A DNA stretch of 39,318 bases, taken from JADLEX01 sp964586775. GTDB lineage: Bacteria > Lernaellota > Lernaellaia > JACKCT01. A program made the position numbers and the translations under genes. The stretch lies in assembly GCA_964586775.1 (NCBI GenBank), contig CAZPJD010000144.1, positions 1 through 39,318 on the forward strand. Direction: 5' to 3'. Below, in pieces: positions 24,407 to 33,349 of the stretch (position 1 is its first letter; each line of letters opens with the position of its first letter). The notes below the pieces were generated by a model. The model saw nothing but the letters and a program-made list of their open reading frames with translations, had not been told where the DNA came from and did not search any database.

Positions 24407-26097
24407 GGCGACCCCGACGTCGCGAGCGCGCGCGACCCGACCAACGCGTCTGCAAGAAAGCGCCCGAGGCATGCGTTGGCCGCAATGCTGAGGTGCGCCT
24501 GACCGAGAAAGAAGCCGTCGTCCCCGATGCCGCAAGCGCGCGGTGCGAAGTTGGCATCCAGGTAGTCGAGATCCTGTTCACCGGCGAACTTCTTCATGAC
24601 GTCCAGATAGGCATTCAGGTCGGAGCGCGACGCCTCACCGACGAGCACGAGTTTGGCGCCGTGTCGCTGGGCAAGTTCGAGGAACTCGCGCAGGTTTCGC
24701 GCGAAGTCGCCCAGCGGGACCGCCGGAACGCGCGCCGCCGCGCCCTTTGGCAGGCCGGGCGCTTCGCGAAACCGCGCCGTCGCGATGCGAACGTATCGGT
24801 AGAACGGCGAGTCGTTCAGCGCGCGCGCGATCTGCATCGATGCCTCGCCGCCTTTTTTGGAATCGGGCGAGCTCATCATCCGATCGAACATCTCGCGCTC
24901 GGTGAGCGGACCGCGCGAATAGGTTGCGTCGTTGTCGCCAAGGTAGAGCAGCAAAACATCGTGCTCGTATTTCCCCAGTTCCTCGCGGTAATTGACGAGC
25001 ATCGTGAACGACGTGGTGGATGCCAGGCCCGCGTTGACGACCTCGAATCGTCGCGACGCATCGCGCGCGTTCAGTTCGCGCTCCAGCACCGACGTCCACA
25101 CATCCTCGTCGCGCTCGATGCCGAAGCCCTGCGTGCTCGATGCGCCCTGCACGAGAATGCGTGTCGTGCCCGGCCTTTTTTGCGGCGACGGCGCACCCAT
25201 GCGAAAGAACCCCGTCTCGATCCACCAACCCCACGGCTCGTCGTTAAATTCGCCCGGCGCGAGCGCGCGGCCGAAAAGATTCTCGCGATTGGTCATCATC
25301 TCGGCGGGCCGCGACGGATCGTCTTTTACCCTGCCCGCTCCCGCGATGGTCCGGTCGATGGCGACGACGCCCCCGATCGCGATGACCAGCATGGCGGTCT
25401 GAAAAACCACGCCGGTTCGAGACGATCGCGCACCAACTACGAGAAGCCCCAATGCCGCGACCGCCGCCGCGACGATGGCCTGCGTCGCCCCGGGGCGGAC
25501 CCCGCCGGACGGAATGAAGGCGGAGAGCATGATGACAACCACCATCACGACGCATGCGCTCGCCATGTCGCGCGCGGGCAGCCGAAGCGTCCACGCCGCG
25601 GCGAATGTCGCGGCTGTCGCAGCGCCGGCCAGCGCTTCGCCCGAGAGTACTCCCGCGCACGCCGAGATCAGCAAAGCGCCGACGATGGCCACCGCATGGA
25701 CGGCGACGGAAGAAGCGCGTGGAGAGTCCGCCCCGGTGACACCGCGAATCGCGAACGCGCCCGTCGTCACCAAGGCCGACGCGGCCCATGGCCCCGCGTC
25801 GACACCGAGGGCCGTCAGCGCCAGGGGGATGAGCGCAAGACGCGACTCGCGGTGAAGGCGTTCGGGAAATCGAAGCTCGATGACACGAAACGCCAACCAG
25901 ATCGCGCACGACGCGATAAAGAGCCCGTGCGGCCATATCGCCGCGATGTGCATCGCGACGAGGTCGCCAAAGTCGTCTTGAACGCCGATGCGAAAGAGGA
26001 AAGGTATGGCGCCAAGGCCGATCGCGGCGATTGCCGGAACCGCGAGGGCTTCGCGCCACTGCCGTCTCGTGACATCGGCGGCCAGGTGCGCGCTCAT
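24403..26097 (-). CDS. Multi-pass membrane protein with SGNH/GDSL hydrolase domain
   Basis: A 564-residue protein. The N-terminal ~270 residues contain about seven hydrophobic segments, while residues ~300-564 form an SGNH hydrolase domain. Block I is LVQGASSTQGFGI, with Ser as probable nucleophile in the GSS-like variant used by this subgroup. Block II is FEVVNAGLASTTSFT, block III is LLYLGDNDATYSRG with the Gly-x-Asn, and the final block is FLGQAHLSIAANACLG with the catalytic His. The Asp that usually lies three residues before His appears to be Gly here (LGQAH). Such domains deacylate or acetylate envelope sugars or lipids. Its stop overlaps the next gene by 4 bp and its start follows the pseudopilin-like gene by 8 bp. 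The substrate is unknown. Confidence 0.72.
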   Translation of the reverse strand: MSAHLAADVTRRQWREALAVPAIAAIGLGAIPFLFRIGVQDDFGDLVAMHIAAIWPHGLFIASCAIWLAFRVIELRFPERLHRESRLALIPLALTALGVDAGPWAASALVTTGAFAIRGVTGADSPRASSVAVHAVAIVGALLISACAGVLSGEALAGAATAATFAAAWTLRLPARDMASACVVMVVVIMLSAFIPSGGVRPGATQAIVAAAVAALGLLVVGARSSRTGVVFQTAMLVIAIGGVVAIDRTIAGAGRVKDDPSRPAEMMTNRENLFGRALAPGEFNDEPWGWWIETGFFRMGAPSPQKRPGTTRILVQGASSTQGFGIERDEDVWTSVLERELNARDASRRFEVVNAGLASTTSFTMLVNYREELGKYEHDVLLLYLGDNDATYSRGPLTEREMFDRMMSSPDSKKGGEASMQIARALNDSPFYRYVRIATARFREAPGLPKGAAARVPAVPLGDFARNLREFLELAQRHGAKLVLVGEASRSDLNAYLDVMKKFAGEQDLDYLDANFAPRACGIGDDGFFLGQAHLSIAANACLGRFLADALVGSRALATSGSP

Positions 26098-26105
26098 GCC
26101 AAAGC

Positions 26106-26783
26106 CTAGAGCTCGGGCCGAAAGAACAGACGCAGGAAACCGGGATTCAGCGCCGAGACGCCCGGTGCGGAGAACGGACCTCGGGGCAGCGGAATCGCGC
26201 CCGCATCGTCAACCGCCGATGCGATCGCGATGTCGTCGTCCGTCTCGAAGCGACGGTCCGCGCCCGACGAACGAAGCTCGTAACCCGTCACCGACGTCTT
26301 GCGATACTCGTATCGGCAACGCCATCCGTCTTTCATCGGGATGGATACGAGTTCACGCACGCGCCCGTCCGCGAAACGCAGGGTGATCCGCGTGTCGATG
26401 CCCGCTTCGCGGAGCCGATCGACCATGCAGGGAAACAGGCAGTCCGGCGTCGAGCCGGTCGTCGCGACGAATGCGTCGAGCGCGCGTGCGACCTGGTCGA
26501 GCGTCCGCCGCGTGACGGCTTCTTGAAAGGCATTCTCGGCGCGGGCGACGCCGCGCACGCCGAGTCCGCAGACGACAACGATCGGCACGAATATCGCGGT
26601 CGCGGTGAGCTTGGCCGCGACGCGGAGCTTAGCGGCGAGGATCGCCAGAAACGCGAAACCGAGCCCGCCGATCACCAGCAGACCCGGTTCGTTGAAATCG
26701 CTCGAAGCCGCGACGAAGGCCCACCACGCGACGAACGCGAAGAACGCGAGAAGGAATGCGATCATGCGCAGCAGGCCGCTCAT
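26106..26783 (-). CDS. Membrane protein with pseudopilin (GspG-like) C-terminal domain
   Basis: A 225-residue protein with three hydrophobic N-terminal segments (MSGLLRMIAFLLAFFAFVAW; PGLLVIGGLGFAFLAILAA; TAIFVPIVVVCGLGV). The third runs into an amphipathic helix (RTLDQVARALDAFVATTG) as in pilins. The C-terminal YELRSSGADRRFETDDDI segment resembles the end of type II secretion major pseudopilins, where the same Gly-Ala-Asp...Asp-Asp-Asp-Ile loop binds calcium. No prepilin cleavage site (Gly before Phe/Met with Glu at +5) is present before the third segment, so it is not a processed pilin. Start ATG 26783 is preferred over an in-frame upstream start, which would overlap the SEC-C gene. It is the second gene of an operon. 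The similarity is a pattern judgement. Confidence 0.55.
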   Translation of the reverse strand: MSGLLRMIAFLLAFFAFVAWWAFVAASSDFNEPGLLVIGGLGFAFLAILAAKLRVAAKLTATAIFVPIVVVCGLGVRGVARAENAFQEAVTRRTLDQVARALDAFVATTGSTPDCLFPCMVDRLREAGIDTRITLRFADGRVRELVSIPMKDGWRCRYEYRKTSVTGYELRSSGADRRFETDDDIAIASAVDDAGAIPLPRGPFSAPGVSALNPGFLRLFFRPEL

Positions 26784-26793
26784 CGCGAAGGCG

Positions 26794-27030
26794 TCATTTG
26801 GCGGCCTTCGCCTCGGCCTTTTTCCGCTTCGCCTCTTCCTTGGCAAGCTTCTCGGCCATCTTGCGCAGCCAGTGATCGCCCTCGGTCACGTGACAATCCT
26901 TGTACTTCTTGCCGCTGCCGCAGGGGCACGCGTCGTTGCGTCCGACCTGCAGCACCTGCCGGGGCCCCGTGATGACGCTCTTGCGCAGGGACATGCGCGG
27001 CGCGACGGTCGTCGTTCGCTTTCCACCCAT
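26794..27030 (-). CDS. SEC-C motif protein
   Basis: A 78-residue protein. The central CPCGSGKKYKDCH is a textbook SEC-C zinc-binding motif, named from the SecA C-terminus and found in small standalone proteins. The C-terminus is a Lys/Glu/Ala-rich helix (AEKLAKEEAKRKKAEAKAAK), charged and probably solvent-exposed. AGGAG lies 8 nt before the ATG, a good ribosome-binding site. It is the first gene of the operon that includes a pseudopilin-like membrane protein, an SGNH hydrolase and a helical protein, and the promoter at 27070-27097 serves it. Known SEC-C proteins bind zinc and often interact with ribosomes or SecB; the role here is unknown. Confidence 0.85.
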   Translation of the reverse strand: MGGKRTTTVAPRMSLRKSVITGPRQVLQVGRNDACPCGSGKKYKDCHVTEGDHWLRKMAEKLAKEEAKRKKAEAKAAK

Positions 27031-27069
27031 CGGTCAACTCCTGTTCCGGGCATCCATGCCGGATGCGGC

Positions 27070-27097
27070 ATATTAGCCAAAACCGCACCGCTGTTAA
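27070..27097 (-). promoter_or_regulatory. Candidate promoter for the SEC-C/SGNH operon
   Basis: On the minus strand TTAACA (27097-27092) and TAATAT (27075-27070) are separated by 16 bp. Just downstream an inverted repeat ATGCCG (27056-27061) / CGGCAT (27066-27071) with a 4-nt loop overlaps the predicted start of transcription and could be an operator or 5' hairpin. Confidence 0.5.
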
Positions 27098-27116
27098 GGG
27101 ATTCTCCGGCGATGTC

Positions 27117-28325
27117 TCAATACTTCGCGTAACCCGAAAACCGGGCGTGCCTTCGGACGTAATCGAGAACGACCGGCAGGTATTCGCGCAAATCGGGGCA
27201 GGTCACGCCGACCTTCGCCAGCGCTTCCCGGGCGTGCGTGCCGTCGTACTCGACGAAGTGATCGAGGTAGTCGAGCGCCTGCTCGGGAATCCTCAGCAGA
27301 TCCGCCACCAGCGGGATCTTCGACGCGGCCCGAAGGACGGGGCTCGGAACCGAGCCGAACGCCTCGCCCAGCCCGAACGCCGTGTATGCGCGTTGGTACA
27401 GATCCCGCGCACGCATCGGATTCGGATCACAGAGTTGGTAGACGTTGCCCGGCGTGTCTTTCGCGAGCCCGATCCGGCACGACGCCTCGACGACGTAATC
27501 GACCGGCACGAGGTTGACGAGCGCGTCGCCGGTGCCGAGCATCGGCAGGCGCAGCCCCTTCTTCAAAAGACCGCGCGCATCGAGAAGAGCGAGCAAGCGA
27601 AAAACGGGGTACGGCCCGTCGTATTTGTCCGTCTCGCCGGTGCGGGAATCGCCGATCACGATCGCGGGCCGGATCACGACCGTGGGGATCGAGTTCATCC
27701 GCTGATGAACCAGCACCTCGGCCTTGAATTTAGTCGATTCGTAATGGTTTTTGAACGTCTGCCCCATTTCGAGCTCGGATTCGAGAATGCGTCCCGAGCG
27801 CTTGCCGGAGACGTAGCAGGTCGAGAAATAGACGAGGCGATCCAGGCGCCGCAGCGATTGGCACAGATCGAGCACATTTCGCGTGCCCTCGACGTTGACG
27901 CGGTAAGCGGCGGCCTCGCTGATCGTCAAGTCGTAGATCGCGGCCAGATGCCACACCTGCGTCGCGTCTTGGCGGACACGCTCGAGCACGTCCGCGTCGA
28001 GGCCAAGATCATTGCTCGTGATGTCGCCCGACGCCACGGTCAATTGCGTCGCGGCGACCGCAACGGCCGTCGCCACCTCGGCGGCCGCCAGCTGCGCGGC
28101 GGCGACGAACTTTGGCTGGACGAGAGCGATGATGCGCGCGTCGGGCTCCAGCTCGAAAAGCCGCGTGACAACGCGCCGGCCGATGAACCCCGGGAATCCC
28201 GTCAGCAGGATCGTCGGTCCCGCCGCGCTTTGCGCCACGGGATTTCGCTTTGATGTCGCCCGCTTTCGTTTGACGACTTTGGGGAAATTTCGGGTCGCGT
28301 TTTTCGTGTTTTCTACTGTCGCCAT
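27117..28325 (-). CDS. Extended SDR / NAD-dependent epimerase or thioester-reductase-like protein
   Basis: A 402-residue extended short-chain dehydrogenase with Rossmann motif TGFPGFIGRRVV, conserved Tyr-x3-Lys (HYESTKFKAE), and a WHLAAIYDLTISEAAAYRVN segment close to the male-sterility/NAD_binding_4 group of fatty acyl-CoA reductases and thioester reductase domains. Long-range parts (VVIRPAIVIGDSRTGETDKY) fit the extended SDR. The first ~35 residues are Lys/Arg/Ala-rich and lack homology. The ATG at 28325 follows GGAAGG. A divergent promoter region separates it from a receiver gene. Substrate unknown: fatty acyl thioester or nucleotide-sugar are both possible. It is upstream of the SEC-C operon but a separate promoter there suggests independence. 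Confidence 0.82.
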   Translation of the reverse strand: MATVENTKNATRNFPKVVKRKRATSKRNPVAQSAAGPTILLTGFPGFIGRRVVTRLFELEPDARIIALVQPKFVAAAQLAAAEVATAVAVAATQLTVASGDITSNDLGLDADVLERVRQDATQVWHLAAIYDLTISEAAAYRVNVEGTRNVLDLCQSLRRLDRLVYFSTCYVSGKRSGRILESELEMGQTFKNHYESTKFKAEVLVHQRMNSIPTVVIRPAIVIGDSRTGETDKYDGPYPVFRLLALLDARGLLKKGLRLPMLGTGDALVNLVPVDYVVEASCRIGLAKDTPGNVYQLCDPNPMRARDLYQRAYTAFGLGEAFGSVPSPVLRAASKIPLVADLLRIPEQALDYLDHFVEYDGTHAREALAKVGVTCPDLREYLPVVLDYVRRHARFSGYAKY

Positions 28326-28401
28326 GGCCTTCCCCGTGCGCGCCGCGTCGTCGCGGCGTATCCGGTCGTTGCGCGAGATGTTCGAGGTGCGAATCGGCCC
28401 C

Positions 28402-28430
28402 GCTTTACGACAACACCCCCAGCCTGTCAA
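28402..28430 (-). promoter_or_regulatory. Candidate promoter for the extended SDR gene
   Basis: On the minus strand a perfect TTGACA (28430-28425) is followed after 17 bp by TAAAGC (28407-28402). The -10 is a weak match. It points toward the SDR gene starting at 28325. Confidence 0.45.
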
Positions 28431-28499
28431 ACCGCGAAAATCCCCCCACGAGGGCGAATGGGCGTCGCGGCATCGTCAACCAAAAGATCGGGTTTCTCC

Positions 28500-28528
28500 T
28501 TGAAACGATGCGGGTGTTCGTCTATAAC
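28500..28528 (+). promoter_or_regulatory. Strong sigma70-type promoter for the receiver-gmd-rmd operon
   Basis: TTGAAA (28500-28505), a 17-bp spacer and TATAAC (28523-28528) are a close match to the consensus. Transcription would start near 28535, which excludes an upstream in-frame ATG-like start at 28508 and supports the ATG at 28565 for the receiver protein. Confidence 0.7.
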
Positions 28529-28564
28529 CGGAGCGCTTTCATGTGGGCGGAAACAAGATCAGCC

Positions 28565-28954
28565 ATGAGTCCCGCGCGCATCATGGTCGTGGACGACGAC
28601 CGCGAAACCCGGCGGCTCCTCGAGACCGTTCTCACGCGCAGCGGTTACGAGGTGATGACGGCCGCCAACGGCCTGCAGCTCGTGCGCGTGCTCAAGGTCT
28701 ACCGGCCGGACGTGATCCTGCTCGATGTCGTCATGAACTGGATCGACGGCTTCGAGCTGTGCCGGATGCTGAAGAACCACCCGGAATGGAAGGACATCGC
28801 CGTCGTGTTCATCACGGGGCTTTCCGAGGAACAGGTGAAACCGCAGCTCGCGACCTTGAACGCCCAGGGGTGCTACTACAAGCCGATCGACATCCGCGAC
28901 CTGCTCGACGGGATCGAGCGACTCGTCGACCGACGCGCCGCCACGACGACCTGA
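28565..28954 (+). CDS. Stand-alone response regulator receiver
   Basis: A 129-residue single-domain CheY/PleD-like receiver with no output domain. The acidic pair is Asp10-Asp11 (MVVDDD), the phospho-acceptor is Asp54 (VILLDVVMNWIDGFE), the Thr switch is Thr84 (VVFITGLSEE) and the conserved Lys is Lys106 (CYYKPIDIRDLL). All needed residues are present, so it should be phosphorylated. The ATG at 28565 is used because the promoter start lies near 28535; an ATG at 28541 would leave almost no leader. No kinase is nearby. It lies 58 bp before gmd on the same strand, probably the same transcript, suggesting phosphorylation controls surface sugar production or another target. Confidence 0.88.
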   Translation: MSPARIMVVDDDRETRRLLETVLTRSGYEVMTAANGLQLVRVLKVYRPDVILLDVVMNWIDGFELCRMLKNHPEWKDIAVVFITGLSEEQVKPQLATLNAQGCYYKPIDIRDLLDGIERLVDRRAATTT

Positions 28955-29012
28955 ACGTGCGGGCCACCGACCGACGCCAATGCCAACCGACCGACCGAAC
29001 GGACGAATCACG

Positions 29013-29990
<978 letters not shown>

Positions 29991-30006
29991 TGATCGCGGG
30001 GATTCG

Positions 30007-30954
30007 ATGAGGGCTCTCGTCACCGGCGGCGCGGGATTCGTCGGCGCGAGCCTGTGCGCCCACCTGCTCGATCAGGGCGACGCGGTCGCCGCGTTCATTC
30101 AGCCGACCGACGACGACACGGCGATCAGGCCGCTCGGGCAATGGCTCACGACGTTTCTGGGCGATGTCCGTACGGCGTCTTCCATCGACGACGCCATCGC
30201 CTCGTTTCGGCCGGATGCCGTATTCCATCTCGCGGGCATGTCCTTCGTACCCGAAGGCGAGCGCTCGCCCGAACTTTTGCTCTCAACCAATCTCACGGGG
30301 ACGATCCACGTGGCCGACGCCGTTCGGCGCCGCGCACCCCAAGCCCGACTCGTGTTCGCGGGTTCCGGCGAGGTCTACGGCCCGATGTCGCCGGATGACG
30401 CGCCCGCCGACGAAACCCGAACCCCGAATCCCGCGTCGCTCTATGCCCACTCCAAGTGGTTCGCCGAGCGAATCCTCGTCCACGAGCGCTCCCGACGCGG
30501 GTTGAATGCCGTTACGTTGCGCCTCTTCAATCACATCGGCCCGGGACAAAGCCCCCGGTTTTCGGTGGCGTCATTCGCCGATCAGTTGCGGCGTATCCGC
30601 GACGAGGGCGCCGATCCCGTCATCCGGGTCGGCAATCTGGACGCACGGCGGGACTTCACGGACGTCCGGGATGTGCTCGGCGCATACCGGTTGGCGGCCA
30701 CGACGGCCGATGTGCCCCCGATCGTGAACATCGCGTCGGGCTCGGATTTCAGCCTTGCCGACGTCCTGAACAGGCTCGTCGCCTTGTCCGGCCTGACGGT
30801 TCGCATCGAGGTGGACCCGGATCGCCTGCGTCCGTCCGATGTGCCGAGGCTCGTGGGTTCGTCCGCTTTGGCGCGCCGCTCGCTCGGCTGGTCACCAAAG
30901 ATTCCTCTGGACCAAACCCTGGCGGACCTGCTGGCGGGCACGGCGACGCGCTAG
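30007..30954 (+). CDS. GDP-6-deoxy-D-mannose reductase-like (Rmd-like) epimerase-family protein
   Basis: A 315-residue extended SDR. NAD(P)-binding motif is VTGGAGFVGASL; the Ser/Thr in FAGSGEVYGPM and the Tyr-x3-Lys in SLYAHSKWFAE form the active site; RLFNHIGPGQSPRFSVASFA is characteristic of Rmd and related reductases that act on GDP-4-keto-6-deoxymannose. With Gmd 16 bp upstream this predicts GDP-D-rhamnose synthesis for surface polysaccharide. GDP-L-fucose synthase (fcl/wcaG) is a weaker alternative because the epimerase/reductase Cys-His signature is not apparent. A candidate promoter and a further gene lie downstream, so the operon probably ends here. Confidence 0.8.
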   Translation: MRALVTGGAGFVGASLCAHLLDQGDAVAAFIQPTDDDTAIRPLGQWLTTFLGDVRTASSIDDAIASFRPDAVFHLAGMSFVPEGERSPELLLSTNLTGTIHVADAVRRRAPQARLVFAGSGEVYGPMSPDDAPADETRTPNPASLYAHSKWFAERILVHERSRRGLNAVTLRLFNHIGPGQSPRFSVASFADQLRRIRDEGADPVIRVGNLDARRDFTDVRDVLGAYRLAATTADVPPIVNIASGSDFSLADVLNRLVALSGLTVRIEVDPDRLRPSDVPRLVGSSALARRSLGWSPKIPLDQTLADLLAGTATR

Positions 30955-30973
30955 TCCGCCGAAATCCGAATTT

Positions 30974-31002
30974 TCGACAAACGACCCATAAAGGGTTATA
31001 TT
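30974..31002 (+). promoter_or_regulatory. Candidate sigma70-type promoter for the fapA-like operon
   Basis: TCGACA (30974-30979), a 17-bp spacer and TATATT (30997-31002) lie in an AT-rich patch that stands out in this G+C-rich region, about 108 bp upstream of the FapA-like ATG. Transcription would start near 31009. Confidence 0.5.
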
Positions 31003-31109
31003 TCCACAAGTTTGCCGCTCAGTTTCAAGGTGCGGACCGCGTCGCCCGATACCTGATCGAGGGGATGTTTCGCGCCCGAGGGTGATGTCCTGCCCCCGCG
31101 GGTGTTTGG

Positions 31110-32633
31110 ATGGAGCGGATCTTGTCCGACGAATTGCCCGCCCAGGAGATCGTCACTCCGGCCGTGGACGCGGCAGGGGGACCCGCGTCGTCCCCGGAGG
31201 ATCCCCTCCAGAAGACCGGCGCGAAACCCGCCGAGGTCCAGGTCTTTCTGACCACCGACGAGCTTCACGCGAACATTCAGGTCTTTCCTCCCGTGGGAGA
31301 CATGCCCCACGTCACGCTCGAAATGGTCAAGGAAGCCCTCGCCAAGCGCAAGGTCACGGTCGGCATCGATGAAGAGACGATCCGTCGTGTCGTCGAAAAC
31401 CGCGAGTACATGAAAACCGTCCAGGTCGCGTCGGGCGTCCCCCCGATCAACGGGGTGGATGCGTCGCTGATCTTTCACTACAGCGAGAACCGCCACGTGC
31501 AGGACCGGTCGATCGAGAATCTTCAGGCGATCGACATGAAGGAACTCGACAACATCATCAACGTCGAGGCCGAAACGCTGCTGATCGAGAAAATCCCGCC
31601 TGTCGGCGGCGTCGCGGGCAAATCGGTGACCGGCCGGGCCATCCTGCAAAAACGCGGTCAGGACATCCGGCTGCGGGCCGGCAAGGGCGCGAAGGCCGAC
31701 CCGACCGGATTGCTCTTTTACGCCGAGCGCGGCGGCGAGGTGCTGTTTCGCAACAACCAGATCACGGTCAACGACGTCCATGCGGTGCAGGACGTCGATG
31801 CCTCGACCGGCAACGTGCGCTTCAACGGTAACATTTACGTTGCCGGACTCGTGAACGACGGCTACACGGTCGAGTCCCGCGGCATGGTGCGCGTGGATGG
31901 CAGCGTCGGCGCGGCCACCGTCATCGCCGAGGGCGACGTGTTCGTGGCCGGCGGCATTTTCGGCTCCGCGGACTGCCGGATCGAATCAAAAACCGGCAAC
32001 GTGCACGCCAAGTTCGCGCAAAACGCCACCATCACGGCGGCGCAGGACATCGTCATCGAGGAATACGCCAAGGAGTGCCGGCTGACGGCGGGCGGCGCCA
32101 TCCGCGTGACCAGCGAAAAGGGCGAGCACGGTTTCGTCGTCGGCGGCCGTTCGCAGGCGGTGCAGGAAATCACGGTGAACAACGCCGGTTCGCACCTCGA
32201 GCTGCGCACCCAAATCGAGGTCGGGGTCGATTCCGAAACGATGCGCATCATCGACGAGAGCCGCGTATGGCTGCGCGAGTCGTACAAAAAGCTCGATGCC
32301 GTGGCGAACGCGCTCACCTATCTCCACAAGCAGAAAAAGGCGGGGCCGGAGTTCACGGAGCAAAAGCGCGAACTGTTCGAGAAACTCCTCGACGGCCTCG
32401 CGCAGTCCCGCGACCACATGAACGACGTGCAGGAAAACTTCCACGCGGTGCTAATAAAGACCATCGGCGAGGCCCGCGGCCGCATCACGATTCACCACCA
32501 TCTGTACCCGGGCGTGACGCTGCGCATCGGCGGCGAGGCGTTCGACGTCCAGCGCCAGGAGAGTTCCGTCAGTTTTGTCACCGGCAAGGACGGCGTGGTC
32601 AAACTCTTCGCGCGTTCGGAAGGCGGCGAATGA
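31110..32633 (+). CDS. FapA/DUF342 family protein
   Basis: A 507-residue member of the FapA (DUF342) family. The N-terminal ~45 residues are Pro/Ala-rich and low-complexity. Residues ~45-170 form the FapA N-domain (VTLEMVKEALAKRKVTVGID; ENREYMKTVQVASGVPPING). Central blocks match the family beta-helix: GKSVTGRAILQKRGQDIRLRAGKGA, GLLFYAERGGEVLF, and the strands around NVRFNGNIYVAGLVNDGYTV and VIAEGDVFVAGGIFGSADC. A coiled-coil-like helix follows (YKKLDAVANALTYLHKQKKA). Members help flagellar or cell-surface assembly in some bacteria and lie near chemotaxis genes in others. No flagellar gene is nearby. The stop overlaps the pentapeptide-repeat ATG by 4 bp. Confidence 0.88.
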   Translation: MERILSDELPAQEIVTPAVDAAGGPASSPEDPLQKTGAKPAEVQVFLTTDELHANIQVFPPVGDMPHVTLEMVKEALAKRKVTVGIDEETIRRVVENREYMKTVQVASGVPPINGVDASLIFHYSENRHVQDRSIENLQAIDMKELDNIINVEAETLLIEKIPPVGGVAGKSVTGRAILQKRGQDIRLRAGKGAKADPTGLLFYAERGGEVLFRNNQITVNDVHAVQDVDASTGNVRFNGNIYVAGLVNDGYTVESRGMVRVDGSVGAATVIAEGDVFVAGGIFGSADCRIESKTGNVHAKFAQNATITAAQDIVIEEYAKECRLTAGGAIRVTSEKGEHGFVVGGRSQAVQEITVNNAGSHLELRTQIEVGVDSETMRIIDESRVWLRESYKKLDAVANALTYLHKQKKAGPEFTEQKRELFEKLLDGLAQSRDHMNDVQENFHAVLIKTIGEARGRITIHHHLYPGVTLRIGGEAFDVQRQESSVSFVTGKDGVVKLFARSEGGE

Positions 32634-33349
32634 ACCGGATCACCAAAGCCGATTTCCTCGAACGTCTGGCAAAGGCGTCGCCACTCGCGGGCGAACATCT
32701 GGCCAGCGTCACGCTCGAGGAACTCGAAGTCGCCGGTGAAGCCCTGCAGGGTGCGATATTCGATCACGTCCATTTCCTGAACTGCCGATTCGATGGCGCG
32801 ACGCTCGGCGAGCTGCACTTCCAGTTCTGCCATTTCGAGAACTGTTCGTTCGTCGGATCGACCCTGCGCGCCTGGCAATGCACCTCGACGCGGTTCTCGT
32901 CATGCCGGCTCGACGAGGCCATGTTCACCGGCGGTCATATCGAGACCTGCCTTTTCGACCACTGCCGTGCGCCCCGTTTGATGTTCGAGCGCGTCGAACT
33001 CGTCACCAATGTCTGGCGCGACGGCGACCTCGAAGAGGTCTGCGCGACCGGCGTGGGGCTCGCCATGTCGATCTTCGACCACTGCTCCATGCAAAGGGCG
33101 AATTTTCTGGGCGCCAACCTGATGGCGTGCGTGTTCGCGGGCAGCGATCTCACCTCGGCCGATCTGCGCCGCGCGAATCTCATGTGCGCCGACCTCACCG
33201 ACACGAAACTCGACGGCGCGCAGGTCTCGCTCGCCAATGCGCTGGGCGCGACGGTGTGGAGATGTTCGATGACCGGCGTCGATCTGAAGGACGCGATCTG
33301 GGACAGCATCGTCGGCGAGCCCGCCGAACCCGCTCAGCCCGCCCAATAG
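32630..33349 (+). CDS. Pentapeptide repeat protein
   Basis: A 239-residue protein whose residues ~45-226 follow the pentapeptide-repeat pattern in one unbroken register: the central hydrophobic residue (F, L, M, W or V) falls at every fifth position from 49 to 224, for about nine turns of the predicted right-handed beta-helix. The first 44 residues form a helical cap (LERLAKASPLAGEHLASVTL). Twelve Cys are present, nine at the inward-facing -2 position of the repeat, including 52, 72, 92, 112, 152 and 212, which share the same side of the helix. The ATG overlaps the FapA stop by 4 bp (ATGA), so both are co-expressed. The end overlaps the convergent radical SAM gene by 16 bp. Function unknown; gyrase-inhibitor-like and scaffold roles are known for the family. 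Confidence 0.85.
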   Translation: MNRITKADFLERLAKASPLAGEHLASVTLEELEVAGEALQGAIFDHVHFLNCRFDGATLGELHFQFCHFENCSFVGSTLRAWQCTSTRFSSCRLDEAMFTGGHIETCLFDHCRAPRLMFERVELVTNVWRDGDLEEVCATGVGLAMSIFDHCSMQRANFLGANLMACVFAGSDLTSADLRRANLMCADLTDTKLDGAQVSLANALGATVWRCSMTGVDLKDAIWDSIVGEPAEPAQPAQ

